A stretch of 64,000 bases of DNA, taken from NCBI GenBank assembly GCA_036245525.1, contig BTPG01000004.1, positions 50,543,323 to 50,607,322 of the forward strand, in the 5' to 3' direction. The stretch comes from Semisulcospira habei. Its lineage: Eukaryota > Mollusca > Gastropoda > Semisulcospiridae. Made by a program: the position numbers and the translations under genes. Below the pieces are notes generated by a model. That model was not told the DNA's origin, did no database searches, and was given only the letters and a program-made list of their open reading frames with translations. Shown piece after piece: positions 32,193-40,740 of this stretch; position 1 is the first letter of the stretch; each line of letters begins with the position of its first letter.

Positions 32193-33503
32193 CTAGAGCT
32201 CGCACCGTCTCCAATCTGTGTCCGAGAGACGCTGGGGGAATCTCCGCTTCTTCCGGTGAAGGCGAGCGATGACTAGGAGAGGCGTCCAGCCAGGCCGACA
32301 CCGAGTCACCAGGCTGATGGCGTCTTCCACACGAGCGGTGAGACCAGAATTGTCGGAAGCATTCACGGGACCAACGGGCGCATGGGCTGTCATGGAGCGC
32401 TGCGGCGAAGAGGCAGTCCTAGGAACAGGCTGTCGTCCACTGAGTCTACGAGGCGACCTCCTCAAAACAGGGGAAGCGTAAGAAGCATCGTGCGGAACAC
32501 GGAAACGATCCCGCGGAGAGCGGCTGCGATGCGAAGAGCGGGAATTGTGAGAAGTCCGTCGGGTCCGATGTACGTCCGGCGTCGTCCGCGTCGCCGAGCG
32601 ACCCCTAGACTGGCGGTCCTGAGAAGCGGGACCACAAAATGCACGAGGACTATTATGGCGCAGTGAACCCACCGTACTGGTCCGTCGTCTCGGACTCCCG
32701 GCATGGAGTCTGCGTGGAATAAGGTAACAACTCGAGTCCGATGAGCTAACCTCTCGGGAACGAAAGCGGCGATCAGGATCCCTACGAGAGGAAGACCGTC
32801 GTCTTTCCAAGCTGCGCCTGGCGCGTGGGCTGTAGACCCGTACACGAGAGGGAGAAACAGACAAAGCCCCACTAACCTGCGATCTGGATGAGGAGCGCGC
32901 CTTTGAAACAGGTTTGTCCGCCAAACGGGAGCCAGTGTCCCGCCTTGGAGTATCATCGGTTCTAGCTCTCTGAAACATCGTATTGCCAGCTACGACTCCC
33001 GCTGACAAGTTTTCAGAATCAGGTATCTTGTTCGCCAAGAAAAGGGTCACTTGAGGAGGGCCCTCCGCGATGGTTTGCGACGTACATGTATGACTGGTAC
33101 GGGACAACATAGTCACTGTTCCTGACTTGGGTCCCCCTTTGTTACTTTTGGGCGCCTCTGTTAGGCGATCTCTGAGAGGCGTCATACACTCTCTGTGGGA
33201 CAACAAAGCCACTGCTACTGACTTGGGTCCCATCTTGTCACTTTTGGCCGTCTCTGTCGGGCGGACTCTGATAGGCGTCGGACGCTCTCTGCAGTAAAAG
33301 CGCCACATCTGTGACCATGTTTCCTCCGGCCATGGGGCGCACACATCACAAGTATGGGTCGATTCGCAGCCGGAACAGGGTAGGCAAAACATATGCTCGT
33401 CCGAAGGCCACTGGAAATCCCCACACATCGTGCAGGTACGAACCTGGTATCTGCAACAAAGAGTGTGTAATGAAAAACGAGCGAGCGTGGCCTCTGAGGA
33501 CAC
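32193..33503 (-). CDS. Gag-like, Cys-rich and Arg/Ser-rich protein of DIRS-like B
   Basis: An open frame of 436 codons. Near residues 25-60 is a cysteine cluster (CTMCGDFQW, CLPCSGCESTHTCDVCA). The rest is rich in Arg, Ser and Pro, with many RS-like repeats. The same cluster with changes (CLRCGDFQWPTDAHKVCLPC) is found at the right end of element C, which supports a conserved, translated protein. The role is inferred from position as the first ORF of a DIRS element, probably a nucleic-acid-binding structural protein. Confidence 0.65.
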   Translation of the reverse strand: MSSEATLARFSLHTLCCRYQVRTCTMCGDFQWPSDEHMFCLPCSGCESTHTCDVCAPWPEETWSQMWRFYCRERPTPIRVRPTETAKSDKMGPKSVAVALLSHRECMTPLRDRLTEAPKSNKGGPKSGTVTMLSRTSHTCTSQTIAEGPPQVTLFLANKIPDSENLSAGVVAGNTMFQRARTDDTPRRDTGSRLADKPVSKARSSSRSQVSGALSVSPSRVRVYSPRARRSLERRRSSSRRDPDRRFRSREVSSSDSSCYLIPRRLHAGSPRRRTSTVGSLRHNSPRAFCGPASQDRQSRGRSATRTTPDVHRTRRTSHNSRSSHRSRSPRDRFRVPHDASYASPVLRRSPRRLSGRQPVPRTASSPQRSMTAHAPVGPVNASDNSGLTARVEDAISLVTRCRPGWTPLLVIARLHRKKRRFPQRLSDTDWRRCEL

Positions 33504-35107
33504 GCAATAATAAACCGCACACGATGTGAATCGAACCTAATCGAAAACAACCGAAACGAGTGTACAGCACGTGCCGACGCTCGGCGCTCCTTCCCACCCC
33601 AGAGCGCCGGTCGAGGGCCTGCACCGAGATATTACCTGTCCATGGCGGGAAAGGTGCCAAACCCACGTCTCTCCAGTGAAGTGAAGACACCGACCGCAGG
33701 CCGTGGTAGCTCGCCGCAAGGTACGACCGGGCAGGAACGCAGAGTCGAAGCAGCGCCCAGCAAAACCGCAAACTCGCAGTCCCCACGGCAAAGTCCCAGA
33801 AGGCCAGGAAACCCCAAGGCCGGTGAAGAGAAACGTCACAGGCGATGGCTAGGAAACCCGTTGAAAACAGTAACAACGTTCCAAGGTTCAAACGAACTAA
33901 CATCCAAGGTCGCCAACGACTGGTCCAAAAAGCATAAGCGGAGCTCGAAGCGAACACAACCTAACTCGGCACCAGCTAAGAACTAAACTGATGTATGCCG
34001 GGTAATCTTGTACCGGATGGGAAGAAGGGGAGGCTATTCGGGTTGTGACCTGGTCTATGGCGCCCCACCCCTGCCAACGATACTGTATACGGACACAACC
34101 AAATTTGGGCTAAAATTAGGCTAGCTAAGAGCTATTTCCTATGTGTAATACCATCGGTAATGTGTTTTGAGAAAACAAATAGAGCGGCTCTACACTTTGA
34201 TGTAACACATACGAGGTCACTAGACAGCGCAACCTTGCTCGAAAGTTCTGGTTTATTCTCAGCGAATCTACGCATAACAAAAATCGACCGCTATTCTCCG
34301 TGCGACTTTGCTAGAAGCTTCCGGACTAAACTTAGCATATCATAACAAAGCCAATTCCGCTATCTGCGTGAACGATAAAGAATCTTACAGAAAAGGTACG
34401 TGATTCACAACCATGATAGCTCAAATAAATATCGGATCGTTTCCCCTACGATTAACAAATGCATGCTCTCACAGAACACAACCACAATCGTAACACAGCT
34501 TTTACAGATGTTTTACTGCTCCAGTATTGTTAGTGTTCTAACTTTTGGACCGACGTGCTGGGATAGAAATTTATGTAAAAGAGATCAAGATCGTCTTAAC
34601 AAAGTAATCCAGAAAGGGGGCGGAGTGATTGGTAGGGCACAGGATACATTGGACACATTGTACAACAGACAGATTACGAACAAACTGGCTGACAGTCTTG
34701 ATGACAAAACACATCCGCTTAGATATGAATTTGACAGCAGAAGTATTGAAGTGGCAGACGTCGAGTACCCAAAAGTAGTACATCACGTTATGGCAACTCT
34801 TTTGTCCTCAGGCCCTTTTTAACAGTAATATCAGTAGATAGTGTCTGTCAACATTCTTTAGTACTAGCCCTTTTAGTAGTATACTGCAACGTTGCCAACA
34901 CCAGAAGCACAGGGGGAATCTACCATAAGTGTTTCTGATGCCAAGAGTCTTACAAAGGTAAACAATACGTCTGTTACAGTTCATCTCTGAGAGTTATTTA
35001 ATTATTTCATCGAGCGAATGATGATGCCATGTGTTGTATGGGCAGACAGTGAATTTCCCCATGAGGGATAAATGTATTATTGTAGTGTATTGTATCGATT
35101 TGCACGA

Positions 35108-35175
35108 TTAACCCCCTTGTGCAGGCAGCTGCTGGTACTGTTTACAGTACCGGCAGCTGCACACACAAGGGGGTC
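35108..35175. repeat. Hairpin, family D
   Basis: Starts TTAACCCCCTTGTGCAGGCA and folds back around GTACTGTTTACAGTAC. A partial relative starts at 58087. Confidence 0.65.
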
Positions 35176-35552
35176 CGTATTTGAGAAAAACATTGCCCAT
35201 AATTATTGATCTCTGATCATTGCTCTTTGTGTGCACCTGATTTTTATGTTGTGTGAATTTATTCGCAAAAGCAAAAGGGGATGGACTATATTGATCACCC
35301 TTTGATAGTTGAATCTCCCCCAAGTACTAATTGGGCGAACTTGCCACAACACACCTTACAGTATACTCAAATGTATCTTTTGTGGTTGTCGTTGTTGTGC
35401 ACGTTCCTGGGCTGTACACTCCCAACAGGACCCAGCACTTGAGAACCTGCTTCTAATTACTCCACCATGCAGGTGGCCACAACCTGACTTGGAGATCTTC
35501 TCTCATGCACAAAGTGAACAAATAAACCATTCCATTTCCAACCGCATTTTCT

Positions 35553-35764
35553 TTAACCCTGTCATTGCCCACATGGCTCAACTGCAAGAGGTATAGATCT
35601 TCATGACTCCCTTGTATCTGCACTGACACATGAGGATCTATGCCTCTTGCTGGCTCTATTCCAGTTACCTGGCTTTCAGGCTGTTATGGATTCAAATGTA
35701 CATACTTCATCCACTGGCAGTAAAGATATCTATATCAAATTTCTTCATAGCTTGAACGAGTTAA
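35553..35764. repeat. TTAA-bounded family B MITE (copy 3)
   Basis: It starts TTAACCCTGTCATTGCCC and ends GAGTTAA, with a hairpin of AAGAGGTATAGATCTTCATG and its complement. Confidence 0.65.
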
Positions 35765-35779
35765 CATAAAAAAACACAC

Positions 35780-36500
35780 TTGACTTTACTATGTCTATTT
35801 ATTGAGCATAAAATAAAACAGCGCTCTTTGACAAGTCGAGCAATGAGCACCATCACAAAGTCTTGTTCATATTCAAGATGCTGCAAACACTGCCGTATAC
35901 ATGTACTACACATGTAATGAGAAGAACATGCACAAACAAAATAAAAACAGCTCTTTCATGAACAATTAACTCATTCGAGACGTGCTGCCTCCGGATACGC
36001 AGCATAAGCCGCGTATCCGGAGGTGGCATGTCTCGAATGAGTTAATCCCATTATCTCTTTTGAACACATACACACACAAACACAGTTCAGGCAAATCATG
36101 ATGAGTAAACCTTTTGGTGCCGTTCTTGCATTTTGGCGAGTGCCTGGCAGAGCGCTGATCTCTTATTTTGGCAAGCATGACCAAGGAGTCCACTGCACTT
36201 GCAAGTGACTCATCAGTGTAGAGTCCAAGACAGTCTAAATAGGCACCACATGATCAGGTTATCCTCCTTTTTTCACTCGGTGCTATATTCAGTGTCTGTC
36301 TGAGCTTTCGGTGCGAGAATGTTGCAATTGTTTGGATGTTTTTGAGGATTTTTTTTTTACATCGGTCATTGTCCAATATGGCAGAAAAACCAGGTCCGAG
36401 CCTAAGGCACATCACCATTATCATCAGCAGAGACGAAGTTTTGAGGAGATTAAACCAACCTAGTCCAGAAATAATGCTGATCCCGACAAAGAGCATTCAT
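35780..36500 (-). other. Possible exon(s)/3' UTR of an unidentified minus-strand transcript
   Basis: A single minus-strand frame runs from about 36496 to 36050 with one TGA near 36254. It reads KKILKNIQTIATFSHRKLRQ and later CGAYLDCLGLYTDESLASAV. Downstream on the same strand there is AATAAA near 35795-35805. This could be a last exon with its UTR, an old pseudogene, or a long COQ6 3' UTR. I do not recognise the protein. A TTAA-bounded C-type hairpin sits inside it. Confidence 0.2.
35966..36045. repeat. TTAA-bounded perfect hairpin, family C (copy 1)
   Basis: Eighty bp: TTAACTCATTCGAGACGTGC, arms CCTCCGGATACGC, centre AGCATAAGC, then the complement to GAGTTAA. Confidence 0.85.
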
Positions 36501-36981
36501 GTGCAGTCAAGGCCGATGCTTGTTGCCAGTTCACATAACGCGGACAGTGGCAGACTGGACTCAACACAGGTCTGTGATGTTTTGTCATTGCATAACACAC
36601 AACACCTAACACTGTTTTCAAACTTCCTGTGAGTCACTAGAACAAAACTGTAGATTCTATAATTTCAATGTATTCTTTATCATCTGGCCAAAATGTGAAG
36701 TATTTCAGTAGTGTGCGAGATACAAGCGTTTAAAAATGAGAGGTGTATAGTAGCTGAAGTCAGCCAGAAAATGACTGGCCCTGGGAAATGCTGTGCTGCA
36801 GAATGACTGGCGCTGAAAGTGTTAAACTGAATCAACTGTGAAAATGTACCATATAAAACAGCTCAGATACATTGCTACTGGGCAGGACCTGTTCATGCTG
36901 ATGCTCTTGATATAATGAATTTCTGCAACAAAAAAAAAGACACGGTATGTTAGACAAATGAAATAAAACTGTTGCCGTAAA

Positions 36982-37209
36982 GGGCTGGCTTAACTGGGCG
37001 AGACAAACCCGAACCATGTCTCGGCGAGACACCCGAGACAGTCAATGCGAGATACCCGTTCCACCCGTTTATTAGGTTCGGCACGTCTGATCTTGTCTCG
37101 GAGAGTTCGCCGAACCTATTAAAGGGTGGGTCGGGTATCTCGCATTGACTGTCTCGGGTGTCTCGCCGAGACGAGGTTCGGGTTTGTCTCGCCCAGTTAA
37201 GCCAGCCCT
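36982..37209. repeat. Long foldback element, family J
   Basis: Arms of about 90 bp (GGGCTGGCTTAACTGGGCGA... and its complement ending TTAAGCCAGCCC) flank a partly paired centre. The arms hold GAGAC-rich blocks. No reading frame is present. Confidence 0.8.
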
Positions 37210-37624
37210 TATGGGTTTCATGTGAAAGGAAAACAGAAAATAGAGGTTGAAAACCCTTTAAGTGTGAAACATGAAACACGATGTTTCAGATCAAAGAACC
37301 TTCTTCCCGGTGATATGGAAACAACATGTTAGACAACAAAAAAAAGTCTGCAGTGGTGAAAAATTCGTTTTTCTTTAAAATGTATTTTTTTCGAAAAATA
37401 CTTACTGATGGCATTACTATATGGAAGATACCCTTTAGCCTACTTATTTCAGCCTAAGCATTTGTTGTGTCCCCTGCACAACTGGGGAGGAGTCACTGGG
37501 GATCCATGCCTAGGAGCCCCAGGTGGCCTCCCCTTCCCTCCCTATCCGGTCATGTGCTGGGCGGAAGCCCGCCAGTTTTACTCTTAGCCGACAGGCGGCA
37601 AGCGGGGCAGGAGGGAGGGTCCTC

Positions 37625-37735
37625 CGAGTAATGCCATCGGTAATTATTTTTCGAAAAAATACATTTTAGAGAAAAATTCATTTGTTTTCTCAAAACCCTT
37701 ACCGATGGCATTACTATATGGAAGAATAACGAAGA
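37625..37735 (-). repeat. Internal complementary region of DIRS-like C
   Basis: TAATGCCATCGGTAATTATT, an AT-rich middle, then CTTACCGATGGCATTACTAT. It carries complements of both element ends. Confidence 0.8.
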
Positions 37736-37826
37736 AGAGGAGGGTGCCGCCCCCTAAACACCCTGTGAGTTATAAGCCCCGAAGGCCCCATGCGGAGCAC
37801 TCCCGACGATTTCAGCTAAGAGTTAC

Positions 37827-38900
37827 CTAGGGCGCCTCCGGTGCGAGGAGGGAGTGCTGGGTCGCGGAGATGTCCCCCACCAGGGCCAGGGAGTCACGCT
37901 GGCCGGATAGGTTGCGGAGGTAGAAGCGGGCGAAGGTGGAGTCGGCCTGCCAGCCCCCTGCTGCCACAGTGTCTTTCACTGAGCAGTTGCGGTCAAATGC
38001 CACGCTGGTGGCCACCGCTCTCACTTCGTGCGCCTTGATATGCAGCCTCTTATCTCCATCAGGAGAGAGGTCTTTGTATGCTGACCGAATGACCCACCGC
38101 AGCCTTGACGAAATCGTCTGTGCTGAGATATCAGGCCTGCCCGGTAATAGTGGCAGGAAGAGGCGGGAGCGCCCCTGGTGGTGCATTTTTGTGCGATGCA
38201 GGTAATTCTCAGCACCCGGACCAGGTCCTGCTGTTGAGACCCGCGGGATTGATCTGTACCTCTGAGCGGACGGATGGTAAGCACCTGGGGTGCAGCTGAG
38301 GGAGGCCAGTTCTTGGCCAGAAGGACTGGTCAGTTAGGAGCAGTGCCGAGCCATCGGACCTGAACTGAAAACAGGCAGGACGCACAGAGAGCGCATGTAA
38401 CTCGCTCACTCGGGACGCTGTGGCGAGGGCCAGGAGGAAACACGTCTTCCGGGTGAGGTCGGAGAACCGCACCAAGGGCAGAGGTTCGAAGCGGTCCGAG
38501 TTCAGCCAAGTCAGCACCCAGGCGAGGTCCCAAAAAGGGATAAGCGAACAGGAGACTGGCCGCCGGAGCTCAAAGTGGGCCATAAGGTCCTAGAGGTCCT
38601 TGCATGCGTCCGGATCTGGTAGGCCCAGGTGGTGGTAAGTGTCCACAATCATGGCCCGGTATCCCCTGATGGTAATCGGCGCTAGCTGTGATCGGCTAAG
38701 AGCCACAGGAAGAAATCTGCGTTGGGGGGTAGTCAGATCCGTGGGTGGGGGGGGGGGGGAGGGGGAGCCGCTGGGCGGCGCACCAGGACTGGAAGACCCG
38801 CCATTTCCCCTCGTAGAAATTTCTGGTAGAAAGTCTGCGGGCTGCTGCAATTGCCTCCACTGCTGCACCTGAGAAACCTCTAGCGGCCAGGGATTGCCGG
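37827..38900 (-). pseudogene. Tyrosine recombinase of DIRS-like C
   Basis: All four signature residues can be seen: Arg in ATASRVSEL, His and Arg in KAHEVRAVAT, Tyr in ARFYLRNLS. At least two frame changes break the gene. Confidence 0.8.
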
Positions 38901-39632
38901 ACAACCTCCAAGCGTGTAGGAGGAGGACTGGGCGTTGGGAGATCTGGCGGGCGAGTCCTCGAGGAAAATAGCCGATGTGGAGTCTCCCGGAAGGAGGCTG
39001 AGGGTGTCGGGGTCGACGACCGAGGACCGCCTGTCCTGCAGGAAGATAGTGATGGAGGAGAGGCGGGGGCTCTGGGTTCAAGAGGCACAAATCTTGCACG
39101 TCAACCCGGAAGCACAGCCCGAACACGGGAGGCACACCTTGTGGGCGTCCGTGGGCCACTGAAAGTCCCCACAACGAAGACAGATCTTCATCCATGCACT
39201 CACCATACCGCCAAAACTACGCAAGTCCAAGGCACTTCACATGCAGGAAAGCACAGGTTATCCCAAAAGTGAAACAAGCTAGTCTGGTGCCAATGCAAAA
39301 AGTCCACGGTAAAAACCACCACGCAGTCCGAGCAGGTCAGGACCATACACAGCCGAAAAACCACAGAAGGCCGAAACACAACTGAACACGGTCGAGCTAA
39401 GGGTAAAACTGGCGGGCTTCCACCCAGCACGTGACCGGATAGGGAGGGAAGGGGAGGCCACCCGGGGCTCCTAGGCATGTATCCCCGGTGACTCCTCCCC
39501 AGTTGTGCAGGGGACACAACAAATGCTTAGGCTGAAATCAGTAGGCAAAAGGGGTATCTTCCATATAGTAATGCCATCGGTAAGGGTTTTGAGAAAACAA
39601 ATTGCATGTTTAGAAACGGATAAAGTTAACAC

Positions 39633-40010
39633 ATTGCAAGAAAGCTCTTGTACCAGTTACAGGGGCACTCCCCAGATAGATTGCAAGAAAGCTCTCGTAC
39701 CAGTTACAGGGGCACTCCCCAGATAGATTGCAAGAAAGCTCTCGTACCATTTGTGGGGGCACTCCCCAGATAGATTGCAAGAAAGCTCTCGTACCATTTG
39801 TGGGGGCACTCCCCAGATAGATTGCAAGAAAGCTCTCGTACCATTTGTGGGGGCTCTCCTGAGATAGATTGCAAGAAAGCTCTCGTACCATTTGCGGGGG
39901 CACTCCCCAGATAGATTGCAAGAAAGCTCTCGTACCATTTGTGGGGGCACTCCCCAGATAGATTGCAAGAAAGCTCTCGTACCATTTGTGGGGGTACTCC
40001 CCAGATAGAC
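39633..40010. repeat. Minisatellite, 47-bp unit, 8 copies
   Basis: The unit is ATTGCAAGAAAGCTCTCGTA then CCATTTGTGGGGGCACTCCC and CAGATAG. The second half matches the left end of a family L palindrome (GTACCATTTACAGGAGTACT at about 58725). The last unit runs into such an element at 40000-40155. Confidence 0.93.
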
Positions 40011-40155
40011 CAGCTCGATGAGTATGTCACAAGTACACTTTTATCCAAATTAGATGCTACCCCCAGTAGCAAAGGTCCTCAGGCCCAAGCATCTTAACTG
40101 AATGGAAGTCTACTTGTGGCATACTCCCCAAGCAGGTCTGCCCGGGGAGTGCTCC
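40000..40155. repeat. Family L imperfect palindrome
   Basis: Arms GTATGTCACAAGTACACTTT and GTCTACTTGTGGCATACTCC; a relative lies at 58725-58855. Confidence 0.55.
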
Positions 40156-40483
40156 TGCAAACAGTACGGGCTGATGAAACTGCATAAAACATGAGACTGT
40201 TTTTTCTAAGCATGTTTCTTGCTTCGTTGGGATGTTCTTTTCTTCCTCTCTGTCATAAAATCAAACTAAGAAACCACAGAGGTATTACACATCAGCCGTC
40301 CTGACCAACACATGGGTGCCAGTGCCAAAAATTGAAACAACTGAAAACGGTCCATGGACTACATCCCATAATGTCCCATAATCCATGACCAGCAAGAGGC
40401 ATACATTCTCATAAGCCCATGCATCCTGCAAGAGACATACATTCTCGTGAGCCCCTGCAGGCACCATACAATCTAAATGCACT

Positions 40484-40740
40484 TCAAGAAAACCTTTGGG
40501 TGTCGCAACTAAACCCGCTACTGACACCCAAAGGGTTAAGGAGCTGTGCAAGTGACTTGACAGGACACTGTACCTTCAGCCCTGTGAGAGCATTGACAGC
40601 AGACAGACCCAGGCCTCTGGCCATGACTAGGGGTGTGAAATCTGTGCTGTACAGACGCTGCAGGCCATCGATGGTGGCAAGGACTGGCAGATTGTGACGC
40701 TGTCGCTGTGTCTCATAAGTCAGCAAGTGGTTTAAGGATC
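40484..40740 (-). CDS. COQ6: COQ6 terminal exon with transposon-derived C-terminus
   Basis: The acceptor GCATGCAG is followed by [16 protein letters not shown] and [20 protein letters not shown], matching the conserved COQ6 C-terminal helices. After KSLAQLL the frame enters a palindromic element at its TTAA (40536-40539); 17 residues and the TGA stop come from that element. Confidence 0.85.

Larger units (their letters stand above)
27431..34179 (-). mobile_element. DIRS-like retrotransposon B, nearly full length
   Basis: A minus-strand element of about 6.75 kb including a SINE. Terminal inverted repeats: 27431-28080 (with the SINE removed) and about 33980-34179. The internal complementary region is at 28085-28200. 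Order along the coding strand is a Cys-rich gag-like frame, RT, RNase H, methyltransferase-like domain, then tyrosine recombinase. In-frame stops occur at 30968, near 30880, near 29950 and at 28614, so it is recently dead rather than active. It lies in the intergenic gap. Confidence 0.9.
26780..34496. mobile_element. LTR-like insertion (probably solo LTR) split by DIRS-like B
   Basis: Without the DIRS-like element, about 965 bp remain (26780-27430 and 34180-34496). It begins TGTTATG, ends CGTAACA, and lies between CAGCT duplications (26775-26779 and next to 34496). It has no coding region, so a solo LTR is the simplest reading. Confidence 0.65.
25885..35095 (+). mobile_element. LINE (CR1/Rex1-like) split by LTR-like element
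   Basis: The 5' section, 25885-26779, encodes RT blocks: MKVFERAV-like, FMDPFQFAYRRQRGVDDAIL, YDFSSAFNTIQPHILASKL, APQGTVLSPFLFSLYTADCK and MDKYADDMAL (YADD). It has a frameshift near 26600. The 3' section, 34502-34822, continues the same protein (LLQMFYCSSIVSVLTFGPTC, then WDRNLCKRDQDRLNKVIQK). A GATAAATGTATTATTG tail follows up to about 35095. The insertion at 26780-34496 duplicated CAGCT. Confidence 0.82.
37365..39602 (-). mobile_element. DIRS-like element C, internally deleted
   Basis: Terminal inverted repeats of about 215 bp (37373-37590 and 39395-39602) and an internal complementary region at 37625-37735 frame only 2.2 kb. What remains is the Cys-rich gag start (near 39195-39080) and a tyrosine recombinase (37827-38900). 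RT, RNase H and methyltransferase are gone. The recombinase keeps [19 protein letters not shown] and [10 protein letters not shown] but is split by frameshifts near 38200 and 38590. Confidence 0.88.
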
